Shown: positions 13,901 to 28,483 of the stretch, piece after piece
Layout of the letters: each line of letters starts with the position of its first letter
How positions within the stretch are numbered: position 1 is the first letter of the stretch
NCBI GenBank assembly: GCA_032622095.1
Contig: CP136069.1
Coordinates: 34,260,194 to 34,324,193 of the forward strand
DNA: 64,000 nucleotides
Source: Siphonodentalium dalli
Lineage: Eukaryota; Mollusca; Scaphopoda; Gadilida; Siphonodentaliidae
Reading direction: 5' to 3'
Program-made: the position numbers and the translations under genes
Notes under the pieces: generated by a model
What the model saw: the letters and a program-made list of their open reading frames with translations, nothing else
What the model was told of the DNA's origin: nothing
Databases searched by the model: none

Positions 13901-16900
13901 TTATTAAGACGCAAGTCAAGTTAAAAAAATGTGACGGTCTGCTGATTTTTGATGGAGTTATGCCCCCTTTTAAAACCCTGACAGGGACGAAAATCAGACC
14001 CTTCTGATCGATCCATGGAAATAGGAAATGAGAATTTGATCATGCACATTAAATCAATGAACACTCACCCTGAGCCATCCATCGCCTCAATAAATTTAAT
14101 ACATATATATATATTTCCATCGAGGTAGCTATCAATTTTCAGCGGTCTATGCACAGCGAATTTACAAGGTCATTTACTGCCAGGCCATTGTTATTTTAGT
14201 TGCTAACCGCACGTGCTTTAATTTTGACCAATAGCAATGCAGGAGGAGATAAATCTGGCAGCTCGACGTGTGTCTCTAGCTCCTGTTAATCGTGCTAACA
14301 TCCAAAGTCGTAGCCTGTCGTGGAGGAGCAGTAGTTTACACTGGGGACGAATGGAAGGTACAGCGTACTCTCACTCTCCTTATATGGCATTCTGTGCTCT
14401 CAAGGATCGGGTTCCAACATATAGCTTTACTCACTCAAACTCTCGTATAACACATACTTATTTAATTAACAATGAGATCGTACAACATTTATAACGGCCA
14501 ATTATTAATTTTCATCTGTTTCAACCAAGTCCGATCTTTTTTGGATGGTATTTAAATCCCTCATAATGAAATCAGCCTTAAAATTTAAACTTCCGAATAT
14601 TTATTTATTTATTTATTTACCGGTAATCGCTCGTATGACATATTTATAGCTAGTTTCATTCCAATTTCAGAGGAGAGGGGGTATCAGTAAGTGATTTATA
14701 CACTTGTCCCCCAATCCCATTGCTTGATATTTGAAATATTGAGGCAAATAATTATTTTAAACCATCCAATTTCAGTATAAATCTTATTTTCGCAATATTT
14801 TTTCTTTCGTGTTCATTTTTATGAATGTTCGCATCTTAGTGTAATAAAATTAAAGTAAATATTCATTATTTTTTAAATTAGAACAAGTTATCAACTTAAT
14901 TTCAAAATTGTTTTTAACTATTACAGATACATTGCAAATTTTCGCAAGCTTTGTAGACAAGTTAGAATATACAGCTCAAAGTCGAGTGGGCCTGTTAAAG
15001 TTTGTTGGTTAGTTGGGCCTACTGACTTAGCTCTAATGTTGATAGAACAAACTGATGCTGTTGAGAAAAACTTCTGTTATTCATTACATTAAGCCATTAA
15101 CATAAAATATATGTGTTCTCAGGAAATTAAATCTCAATTTTGAAATTAATTAAATTTTTTTTCTCAAATTATGAAGAACATACTCCAGATACAACACAAA
15201 TTAATTTTCGTTGTTCATATCCAATATTTCTAACAGATGATATTGAAAATGAAAAAAAAGTTTAATTTATTAGGACTTAACCCTTCCATGACTGGAGCTT
15301 CCCGAATTTTTTTGAAAACCCTGTGCCAATGCATTCTCTTATATATGGGAGTCGACCATAGGGAGCCTCACATATATAAGAGAATACATTGGCCTAACAA
15401 TATGTACCTTGACCTTGTAAGCCAGTTCATTCTCTTGAATATGCGAGGCTCCCTATGGGAGACTCGCATATATAAGAGAATGCACTGGCACAAGATCGTA
15501 AATGCTGCAACGGTTTAATTGCCGTTATTTTTGTGGTTGTCAAATGTCACTGATATCACACGAAAAACAGTTATCTTTAAGGAGCTTTCATTAATTTGGA
15601 TATGTTTGTTGCAAAACAATTAGGAAATAAACATGGTAAGCTGGGAATATGGCTACGGACATGTCACCTAAAACTGAGGTTAAAACTCATCTCAACCCAA
15701 AGGTTTATATCAATTCTTGCAAAATGGATGTTCACAATTTTCTAGCACAGACCAACAACACAGACTCATCTGAACAATCATTGATGGTCTTGTTTTGGAT
15801 TGTTCAGATTTCTCTTACACTTTGAATGTTGCAATAACAGTACTTTTCCTTGACAGTGTTAGTTTGTTTACCAACATCAGAGCTGAATCAGTCTGATATA
15901 ACCAACATCAAAGCACTTTAGCATGACCAGGTTACAAAGGCTTGTCGTTAAGAGAGAGAGTGAAAAAAAACTAAATCAAAATGAGCTCCCCACTTTAAAC
16001 CTTTTCTTGACAAAATACTTATTGACGAGTAGTTTCCATTGGAAATGTTCAAATGATAAGTTCAACACATTTGTTGAACTTATTATCTGAACATTTCCCA
16101 CCAAGGAATAAAGCATATATAACAGTAGCAATGTGTTTGTTAACCCTTTACCCAACAGAACGGCCCTGTGCTAATGCATTCTCTTATATATGCGAGTCGA
16201 CCATAGGTCGCCTCGCATATATAAGAGAATGCATTGGTTTAACACATTAAAATTTTTAGGCCAATGCATTCTCTTATATATGCGAGGCGACCTATGGTCG
16301 ACTCGCATATATAAGAGAATGCATTGGCACAGGGCATAACTGTAACTATCACAATGTGGTCAAGGAGCCGGTTCCAATGATATCCATATTTGTATGGTTC
16401 TATTGAGACAGACCGAAGATATTTTAGGCTGTTGAAGCTTTATTTGGCCGGTTTTGGCCGCTTTGTTGGGTAAAGGGTTAACCCATCCATGACTGGAGCT
16501 TCCTGAAATTTTTGCGATAACTCTATGCCAATGCATTCTCTTATATATTCTAGTCTCCATTTGGGAGCCTCGCATATATGAGAATACATTGGCCTAACAA
16601 TATTTACCTTGACCTTGTAAGTCAGTGCATTCTCTTATATATGCGAGGCTCCCTATGGGAGACTATCATATATAAGAGAATACACGGGCACAGGGTCTTT
16701 AATGCTGCATCAACGCAGCTCCCGTCATGAAAGGATTAAAGTGACATGCTTGTTTTTAATTTCGATTTTATTAAATTATATTTTGCTCGCTTTCTTTAAT
16801 AACGACAAGCCCCGGTGGACCAGTTTAACAAGTCTGAAACTGTCAACAGTTTAATAAATCGTGTAGCTGCATGACAGTCCTAATAAAACAATGCTTTCTA

Positions 16901-19900
16901 CACACCTTTCATGGTTTGGTATCAGAAAATTGCTGTGTTTTGCACCCTGTTATCCTGAATGCCATGTGTGGGGAGTTGTGTGAATGCCATGCATGTAGAT
17001 TAATCCTTTAAGATCTGTTAGAAATCTTTTTGTATTATTTTCCTTCACTTCTAGAATGTTTTTAAAACAGTAGTTTCAGAACCAATTTCAACTTTTTTTT
17101 ACTTATTAAGTAGTTTCAGAACCAATTTAACTATTTTTACTTAATTAGTTTCAGAACCAATTTTTCAACTGTTTTTAATTAAGTAGTTTCAGAACCAATT
17201 TCAACTATTTATACTCTAGTATTTTCAGAACCTATTTCAACTATTTTTATATGCCCATTTAAAAAATATGGGACTTATTATGTTTTTGGTCTGTCCATCC
17301 ATCCGTTCGCTTTAGATAGTCTCAACTGCATGGAATGAAATTTAGTATGTGGGTTTACCAGCACAAAATACATGTCAAGTTCAAATTTGGGTTCTGCCTA
17401 CCAATTTTCACCTGAGTTTTGGCCCCTGTTGGAATTTGCACTCAATTTTCGTTTTTGGATGATAACTTTGGTAAGTCTTAACTGAATGGAATGAAATTGG
17501 GTATGTGAGTTTTCTAGCCCAAAATACTAATAAAATACAAATTTGGGTTCCACCTGCCAATTTTCACCAGAGTAATGGCCCTTTGTTGGAATTACTGCTG
17601 GTATATTTTGCCATGCCCTAGCGATGCTCTTGTTACGTTATATATTTAAGCTAGGATATTTTCTCTATAATATTGTGTCTTGCCTGGTCTTGCATAGTTG
17701 TTTGAGTGACTAATATTAGGTATTATATAAACTGTCAGTCCAATTATGAAAGGTAGTTAGCAGTTCAGCATAAATTGCTGCAGAATATAGAAGCTATAAG
17801 GTACAGAGTCTTGTCCTTTACATGTATCTACTTTCTAGCCACTGAATGGGAACAATTAATAAATTGCTAGATTTCAATATTAAGGTAACAAATTCGTATC
17901 ATCTTATTTCTTAAATCTCATGAGATTTTCATCCTCAAAATTAAAATAATTTTTTACAATTAATCATTTACTTTACTTTCCACATCACTATTTATATTTA
18001 ATAATTACTCATATTTATTCTTTACATTTTAATATATTTAATAGCAATATTATGATATAGGTTTATTATTATGCATAAAGTTTTCAAACTAGTACATTCT
18101 GTTACTTAATAGTTCACATTTTTGTACTTTATCAGTTTATAATAGCACTGAAGTTTTACCTAAAAGTCTAGAAGCAGTATATAACTACGTTTAGGGCCCC
18201 ATGTCCCACCTCAGTAGATGTTAGTCCTAATATTTTGTTCGTGATATTGTAAATGAACCGTTAAACTTAAGGACTTGTAATGATACACATTAGGTAAATT
18301 CTTGTCTTAGCGTAAACCTGTCGATAAAAACCTGGTGTGGTAGTTATATAAAGTGTAGCAGATACATGTATATAGACTACCACTTAATTATTATTATTAT
18401 CCATCCCTTAACTAACACTATTTCTGATTGGGCAAAAGCCGCCACGTGGTAATCTGGAAAAAAGTCATATTGGACTCCCGAATGTCATATTGGACTCCCA
18501 AGTGTTCAATATGACATTTTTATCAGGACTTTGTGACGTCACGAATTAACAACTATTGCGAAATGAATCAGTGAAATTGTGATGCGCACGCAACACTGGT
18601 GAATTCAGCAGACGTTTCACTTCCGTTTCATTTCCGTATTTACTGTTCCAAATCATGCTTTCTGATGATCAAATACAGGCTTTTATAGAGAATTAAGTGC
18701 CGAACAAATACCAAAACTAACCACTAAAGTTTTATTCCCAAAATTTGGATAAACATACAGATGGATAATAAAAATGTCCTTATACAATTTTTTTGTACTC
18801 TTCCAGGTTGTGGTGAAAAGCCATATTGGACTCGACACTGCGTCCAATATGACTTTTCACCAGAATCTGGACTCGTACAAGAAAAACACATATTGTACAC
18901 AACATTGTATAATAACTTTATATTATATTAGTTGTGGTATAGTCAGTCAGTTTTAGTTTCTAAATAGCTTGATGCAGTTTACTAAATTTTTCGCGCAGTA
19001 AAAATCTCATAACCACATTGAACCCTTCCACCATTCTCATCTAAGAGAGGGCGTTTCAAGTGTGTATTTAAAAATTGGAATCGCCAGATGACATGATTTA
19101 TTTAAAAAAGCATCTTTCATATACCTTTGATCAACAGATATCCATATTTTCTCTAAGCTTGACTATTCAAATTGAGACAATGATTTTAATATTAGACTTC
19201 AACTTAATGCTGTATAATAATATTTTAACTTGATGGTGTTTAACTCTTTCACTGCCGATCGCGACTACAGTCAAATTACCCATACACTGCCGATAGCGAC
19301 TTTAGTCGAAATCGGGTACATGCTGCCAGCAGGACGGGTACATGTGGTGTAGATATGGACGTCCAGTGAATATGACGCATATGAGTTCTAGTGATGGGAA
19401 CATACATGAAATTTGTATAAGTTCCAGACTATATAACACCAGGAAACATGTGAGATAGTGCAGATAAGAGGCAGTCTCTGTATATAGGACTATATAACGC
19501 GAACCGTTATATAAGGGCACTTGGTGATGTCATGGTCACGTGGTCTTTTCATAGGTCACGTGTGTATCTCTAGCTATCACATTTTTACCAATAATATAAA
19601 ATGGAAACTCAAATACAGCAACCTACCCAATATGATATGTTCATCAAATGCTTATAACATAATGAAGTCGGAAAATACCCAAAACATATGGCCATACTGG
19701 TGTTATATCCAAGATGGCCACCAAGGTCACGTGACCAATTTGAGGTGGCCAATGTGGCTCCAACATATCAATATGTCTATATGGTCCAACAACATAAGTC
19801 AGACATTTACGATATATTGAAATGTTAATGCATTACCCGCACCTATACATGTATATACATGGTATATGTGACCACTCACGCATACGTTCATGGTAATCAC

Positions 19901-22900
19901 CACGGTCACGTGACCTATTCAAATATGGGTATATATAGCACATTTTGTACGGGTATGGGTCCCTCCCTGAAAGATGACAACTAACGTGAGAAATAAATGT
20001 TGAGAATGACCAATTTTTGGCAATTTTCTGCTTCGATAGCACCCATATATACCCATATATGCATGAATAGGCATCAAACACAGCCATTAGTTTGTAAACC
20101 AAGATGACTGCCACGGTCACATGACCTCTATGGTGGTGGCATGAGTGGCTATGAACTTGCGATGCCTATGTCTAGTCTATGTCTAGTCACATATGAAGTT
20201 TCAACACATTATTCCAAGCGATACTTGAGATACCCTGTTACTTATATACACCCATAATGCTTGTATACATGTATTGTATGCTTGGCAGTGGGGAATCCGT
20301 CTGTGGTGCTGAGTGGCAGTGAAAGAGTTAATAATATTTTAACTTAATGGTGTATAATAATATTTTAACTTAATGGTGTTTAATAATATTTTAACTTGAT
20401 GGTATATAATAATATATAATGGTGTTTAATAATATTTTTCATTCAATTATGTTCACTCATTGGAATTTGAGGTGTAAATTAGTCATTTTATACATGTATT
20501 TTCACTACCGTACATTATGTATTAACCCTTTCAGTGCCAAGTCGGATTTTTGTATCAACCCATATTTCCTTGTCTTAGAGCTCTTTCCATCAATGTATCA
20601 CATTATTATAATCAATAAATTTGAAAAATGATCAAGGAAATATGGGTTGATACAAAAATCAGACTTGGCACTGAAAGGGTTAAACTTATTTCAAAGTTTG
20701 TATAAGTTATAAAAACATATCAGATATTCTAAAGATTTTGGCTAGGTTCAAGATTCCAATTGTTACAGAGGGCTCAAATATATATATATATTGCTTTTTT
20801 CGGATGAAAAATACATTAGATATAAAAATCATATGTTTATATATATATAATGAAGCAAATAACAAAACCAACAGAAAGCTTCATAATTAACATCCAAATC
20901 TTTAACTATACCAAACATCATTGAGGTGCTTCGGACATTTCCAGGAGATTTCCATTTGTTATAGACAATTCAGTTTACAGGCCTTCATTACCTGAGAACC
21001 ACATTTAAATCATACAGATATCTGATGTTACCTTCTAATTTGAAAAAAAAAGTCAAAGGGTTATACTCAGTCACTATCTATTAAGGATCATTTTAGTGTA
21101 TTTTTCACTCTAAAACTTTCTTGAATGTGTTTTACCAACAGGAGAGGAGGAACGGCCGGATCACGCTCACCATTTCCAACACGCTCAGTTGTTTTTCCCA
21201 TCAATTATTTGCTCATCGGTTTTACCCATAATTCACTTGCTGGATGACAGAGATGTCAACTGTGACGGAATAGCAGGTGAGATTATAACTTAAGTATAAA
21301 CTCTTTTTGCATACATTGGGTTAAGCAGCGTTTTTATGTGTACCCATAGCATACTATGGTACACATAGTGTCGACGTCTGGATTGACCACTCGTCATTCG
21401 TCCGTCCATCTGTTTGTCCCTCTGTCCGTAGACACTTTACGCTTAATGCGATAACTCAAACATTTTCTATCCAATCGGAACCAAATTATGTATATGGGTT
21501 TCTCAGGCCAAAATACAGATCAAGTTCAAATATGGGTTTGATCCAAGTTTTTTTTAATAGAGTTATGGCCCTTTTTCGACTTGGAATTCACGCATTAAAC
21601 TCAAACATTTTTTTATCTGATTGAAACAAGATTTGGTATATGAGTTTGTCAGCCCAAAATACAGATCGAGTTCGAATATGGGTTTGATTCGATTTTTTTT
21701 AATGGTGTTATGGCCCTTTGACATAGAATTCACACATGCTTCGATAAATCAACCATTTTTCATCTGATAGGAACCAAATTTGGTATGTGAGTTTCTCAAC
21801 TCAAAATACAGATCGAGTTTCAATATGGATTAGACCCGATTTCTTATACCAGAGTTATGGCCCTTTTTCAACTAAGAATTAAACAGATTTGAGGTTTTGA
21901 TAACCCAAGTAGCTTACAATTAATTACCAGTAATACCAGCTTCACTGCAATAGAGAGACCAGTGTTATGTTGTCTTATTGAATTAGAGTTATTTTTAGCC
22001 ACCATATATATCACATAGCAGTGAAGCTGTAACCCATTCATGATTCAATGGAGTCTCCCATTCAGTTCTAAAAGTTTTAATTGGAATAGTCTATTTTTCA
22101 TGGGATGTTCTTATTATATTTTTAAATTAATCATTCTTCTATTATATCTCCAGGTTTCTTCTCATTCACTTGCATGGATTTCTGTAGTTAAAAATTAACA
22201 CTTCTCAACATTCCTGATACTTTCATCGATATGTCTCATTTTATATTGGTTAATTTTGACACACTTTTTGCTCCTATTGATTGATTGATTTATTTTGATT
22301 TTTATGTTACCATAGTATGGTACACATAATGTTGACGTCTGGATTGACCACTCGTCATCCGTCCGGCTGTCGGTAGACACTTTACGCATGGTGCAATAAC
22401 TATAAAAAAAAATTATTCGATCGGAAAAAAATTGTATTATCTGTTTTTTTATGGAGTTATGGCCCTTCTTAGACTTAGAATTCACGCATGCTGCAATAAC
22501 TAAAAAAAATATATCTGAAATCAAATTTGGTATGTGAGTTTCTCAGCCCAAAATACAGATAGAATTCAAATATGGGTTTGATCCGATTTTTTAACAGAAA
22601 TAACAAACAAACAAAAAATTCTAATCTTTGAAGATTAACATTGAATGTTATGGATTTTAGATTCCAAGCTTAAAATAGCTAATCACTATCGCCAAGGTAT
22701 GGGTTAAACATCTGCCGATCATGATCGGCCTCTCGTACATTTGTGTTGGACTTATATGTATACTGTTATATGAAAAATGCGTAATTGAACCCAGTCAAAT
22801 TTTGTAACCTATAAATATGTTAATCAGCTAACAAACCTGGAAATATTGTTTCTGACATTGCAGAATGAGGTTCCCAGAGGGCGAATTTAGTGATGCTACC

Positions 22901-25900
22901 CAGCACAGCAGCTAGCATTACCAAATTCATTCTCTGGGGAACTCATTCTGCTTAGCCCTCATCTTCTGGGAAGTATCTATAGTCTCAAATTAACATTTGT
23001 TTTTAGTTACTTTTTCCCTTTGTTCAGTTTCTATATCCCCTAATTTGAAAAGCTAAAAGAGATTTCACGTATACATCAGAAATAAACCACTTCATTATGC
23101 CTCTACAGACAAATCATTTACTCAGTCTTCAGTTTTGTCTGTGTTTTTCACAAAACTTCTATTTATAGTCTTGAAAAGGGCTTTTATAAAAGTTATGTTG
23201 TTGTAATAGTGGCCCAGTACACTATACAACCCTCTCTGTACACATTTATGAGTAGTTATCCCTTAGGAAATGTCCAGCATGTGAAAAGCTCATAACTATT
23301 TCTATACTCCTCCTTCTGTCTTGTATTATCTGTCATCTGTTAATCCTGAAAAACCCTCCAGATGGATAATATACCATTCCAATATATAGAGGATCTACAA
23401 CGAGTTCCCAGTTTATTGCGGAATTTACAAAACAAGTCCAGTAAATTAGGTCCAGACCTAATGTACTGGACTCGTTTTGTAAATTCTGCTATGAATTGGG
23501 GACGTGTTCGTAGATTCTATTTATCAAAACCTCAATAAAACATACTTAAATCAACAAATGGCACGCGAAACTAACATCGGCTTCTATAAGGCATGCAATA
23601 TCGTTTCACGTAACTATGCATTGTTTGCCTGCGTAAAGAAATAGTCCCAGATAAATAAAGACTCTTTGACTTATTAATGGCGTTTATTTAATGACATAAC
23701 TTTTCAAACTCTTCATTCATAAGAGTTTGTTGGAAAAATATTGGAAACCATAGTATTTTGAGACCTAACTTACGGAATGTAAACAGACGTCAAACCGGAA
23801 GTCAAAGGTCACATGGCACTTTTTCCTGTTATGCAGCGAATGTTGTATATCACAATTTATAGAATGGGTTTATTAAATGGAATAAGGGTAGGATCATGTA
23901 ATAAATACATTTATAACTGAGTGGGGGAATCTATTTAGTATAGAAAGGCTTAACCCTTTACCCAACAGAACAGCCCTGTGCCAATGCATTCTCTTATATA
24001 TGCGAGTCGACCATAGGTCGCCTCGCATATATAAGAGAATGCATTGGCTTAACACATTAAAAATTATAAAATTGTTAAAGAATGTAAGAATTTTTTTTTT
24101 TTAGGCCAATGCATTCTCTTATATATGCGAGGCCATAGGTCGCCTCGCATATATAAGAGAATGCATTGGCTTAACACATTAAAAATTATAAAATTGTTAA
24201 AGAATGTAAGAATTTTTTTTTTTTAGGCCAATGCATTCTCTTATATATGCGAGGCGACCTATGGTCGACTCGCATATATAAGAGAATGCATTGGCACAGG
24301 GCTAACTGTAACTATCACAATGTGGTCAAGGAGCCGGTTCCAATGATATCCATATTTGTATGGTTCTATTGAGACAGACCGAAGATATTTTAGGCTGTTG
24401 AAGCTTTATTTGGCCGGTTTTGGCCGTTTTGTTGGGTAAAGGGTTAAATGTAGCCAATCATAAAATAGTGTAAAATATTCTATGATTGAACAATTGCTAA
24501 CTTTTTTCTGTCTGTTTAGTGGCTGAGGTTGCAGAGAAGACAATTTGGAGCTGTATCGTTGAGGATCCCGTGTTGTTCCTCAGACATTTCCTTGAGAAGA
24601 TTACCGCCAAAGATAAACAGGTTTGTGAACGAGCTCCGATGGTGCTCCTCAGTTAGCGAGAAGCAGGGACCAGCCAAGACCTGATTTTCAGGGCGAAGTG
24701 ACAAAATAAAAATTGAAAGTTCGGTAGTCGCCTATATAACGAAAATAGGAGATATGTAATATCTAAATTGAAATGATGAAACAATGGTTCAAATATGGAA
24801 TTTTTAAGTTCAAATCATGACTCTAATAACTATGAATAATCTCCAAACATAATTGTGAGAGAATGGTAGCATTTTATATAATAATTTTGGCAGAACAGTA
24901 TTTTTACAACCACTTGTGAATACGAAAAAAGAAAAAAAATTAAAACAATGCTTATGAATACGAAAAAAATGCTGTCAATTTACCGTAAAACGAAACGACA
25001 TCGTGAATCGAATCTAACTCATTTATAGTGCCTAATTATTAAGCTGGGTATAGATATTAATATGTTACACAAATTAATTTGTGTTGAAAGTTTTTCTGGC
25101 CTTTACAAATGGGTGATGAACTGACACATGAGTTGCGATCTTCATTCATTGGAAGGTGTGATAATATTGTCACTGTAGACACCTTACGATTTTTTCACAG
25201 CTGTCGGCAATCAATGCGAAGGTGTGAATATGCTCCCAAATCGGATTAATACAGATGTTAATAAGAATTATTGTGTTTTGTATGACCCTATCAATGGATA
25301 ATTGGGTTCAATCAATGTTGGCAGTAAATTAGGAGGAATATTTTATCGATTTTCGTCGGTCAACTTCGGAAATTTCAGGGCGACTTAAACTTTGCCCAGC
25401 TGCGAAATTAGGGCGAAGTGAGCAGGAATAGGGAGACTTCTTCGCCCACGTCGCCCTCTCGGCTGGTCCCTGGAGAGAAGTAACTTATTCTTCCATAAAA
25501 TATTGATTTAATAAAAATTGGGAGAATTTTTATATGTAGAAAACAGTGTTGAATGGGCAAGTAAAGCAAAAATATGTGAATATTTGTAACTAATTTTTGA
25601 AAAGTACAAATTTAGGCACTAAATACACGCTGACGGATGAACAATAAGCTATATTATATTGTCATGAGAAATAGAGAATAACTGCATAGTGTAGCTGAAT
25701 AAGGAATTTATTTTTGCGAGTATGTGGGTATCTATTCAGTGAGCCTGCAGGCGAGCCAAATAGATGTCCACATACAAGCAAAAATAAATTCTTGTTTCCG
25801 CGACACTATGCGGATGTTCTATTTATCCACCAAACAAATTTATATGTAATTTATACCAGTTTTTGTAAAAAAAATCATAGCAAAATTCACACGCTTTTTA

Positions 25901-28445
25901 GAGAGAAGTGATGACCTACCTAGCGACTCTACCTGTATAGTAGAGACTAATTAATTATGAAACAGTTTTGTATTCATGCGACTGCATCGCAATATAGTCC
26001 GCTTTATAATTTCTAAATTATGCCTGAAAAATATCATAGCATGGTCAGGATTGGCGCTGGACCAGGGGGGGGGGGGGTGAAAAAAAATTTCGGCACATAT
26101 GCCAGGGTGGGTGGGTGGTCAAAGCCACCGACAAGCAATTTTTTCCGCAACTAAAAAAAAAATCCCCTGCTTGTTTTTTTAGTGTTTTGGCAATGAGTTG
26201 GGCTTCAAAACCACTTTGAATGAGAGAAATAATGTAATTCTAACTGGTAAACTGACTGCAGGCAGTTATTGTGTTGTATTTTGTTGCAAATTTTGAAATC
26301 CAAGATGGCCACTGGCAGCCATGTTTTTTTGGCCGCATGACCCCAAAATGACTCATTCCTATTTACATGTCCATGTTAACATCCATGATAAATAGTATGC
26401 ACAGAAATTCATATACAGCTGTTTACAGTGAATTTCCCCCGCAAATCTCTGTTTTAGTGTTAAAAGGGGGGGTGGGTGTCAAAAAATGGTCGGAAAAAAC
26501 TGCCGAAAATGGAAAAAAATTTGGCGGTGGGGGTGGGTGGGTACAAAAAATGATCGAAAGAGAAAAATGCCATACGTGCCTGAAATTTTTTTCTCTTGCC
26601 AAATGAAATTATTTTTTGCCAAATTAAAAAAATATTTGCCAAATTTAATTGCAAGTATAATTGGCGTAATTATCGTGTTTTTATCTTTGTTATATACTGT
26701 AAAACTAACCACATACACAGGTAAAATGAGCTACTTGAAAAGCAAGTTAGTGGTATTAATGAATATAAAAAATAGCAATAAATATCTAAGCGACACCTGC
26801 CTACACAGCCATCAAGCATACATATTATTTCGCCTTCTATTACTGCTGAAATCATGAGCCATAAATTAATCCGTCGTCATTCGCATTCGGCTGATTAAAC
26901 TATTGTCTTATACTGGATGGTATTATAATGCTGACATCATAAATACGTGCTATATAATGTCGGCATTACTTTGCATTGTTACAATGACTACATGCATCCA
27001 TAATCCAAACGGACAAAGGGAGGATTAACTGTTAAAACAAACTAATAATTACCTTTTGGGTTACCTACAATGAGATCATTTCAGATAGTACTTACAACAG
27101 CCTCAATGAAAAATTTAAAGAACATCGCTTTTTCCGACTCACAATTTAACCACGGTCGATTAGCTGTTTGATGAAAGTTGGATTTTAACAGAAAGATGGG
27201 ATTACCGTTTTGTGAAAACTAAAGAAGATTACATATAACTGTTGACATAACACTGCTGACTGCGCTACATATAAATTAATTGATATATTTCTTGTTTTGG
27301 TTTCCCATATTATTGTCTGTAATTCAGCACACGTAACGAATAACCCATGTTCGATGATGTGTTTTGACTAGATAGTTCACATCCCATAATTAAAAACTCA
27401 CTTGCCAAAATTTTTGCCAAATGAAAATATTTTTTGCTTTGGCAAATTTGGCAAGCGGCAGCTCGAACCCTGAGCATGGTGTAACTTTTAATAAAATCTA
27501 AATGATTCGTGAAACGTTCAAATTTAAAACTGAAGTGTACAAGTATAGCAATCATGAGAATTTGGTTGTTTGCACTTGAAACTTATTAATGAAAGTCTGA
27601 GCTTTAGCATTAGCACTGACAATGATATCGCTAGTGCAAATGCACCAGCTAACTCACGGAAGAATATTTTTCATATACGTAATCGTAAAAAGCTGCAAAC
27701 TGCTTATTCAAGTTATATATAGACTTCACCAACTAAACATTGAAATGTTCTACTTGAGCGTGTTTTGGGGCACATCATTTGATCTTTTAGAAACGAGTTG
27801 CGACCAATTGCACGAAAATATGTTGTGGATGTTGATGTTTCTTACGACACTGTAGCTAACAACGGAAACCAGCCAGGTGCGTTCATAATGTTGTTATGAT
27901 ACAGTGACTTCACTCACGAACTGATGGAGGTCAACTGGTCCAAGTCTTGTAACATTTCTTTGTTGCATACTATTAAGTTTATCTGTCTAGTAGAGAATGC
28001 TTTATCTGTCTGGTAGACGATATAGGCATTTATCTGATGGACTTTATGTGTATAGTAGAGAGGGATGGGATGTGGATAACAAGTTTGATTTCCCTAGTCA
28101 CAGCACTAATAAATAGCATCCATTTAACATTTAACATGTCTATAATTGATATTCCGTGGATATTTCATAGGTATTTTAGGTACAGTCACTTTTCATTACG
28201 TTTGAATATTTTATCGTTTTCAGGAAGAGTTACTGTTCTTGTTGAGAAAGCTTATAATGTACTTCAAGGACCTCCCTGCTCAGCTGGCTCATTCTATATT
28301 TAACTACTTGGTAAGTTACACATACACAAACGTAAGATTCCCTGGCATTAACCCTTTGAGTGCCAGGGGCCGATCTCATCGGCCCTAAACCTACAAAATA
28401 AATCTGTTAAAGAATATAAGAATAAATTATTAAAATTGTAAAACA

Positions 28446-28483
<38 letters not shown>

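Noticed and set aside
26367-26857. Open frames of 79 and 123 codons inside the hAT-like element
   Set aside because: Composition is low-complexity K/W/G-rich from AT- and G-rich runs, with no transposase motif.
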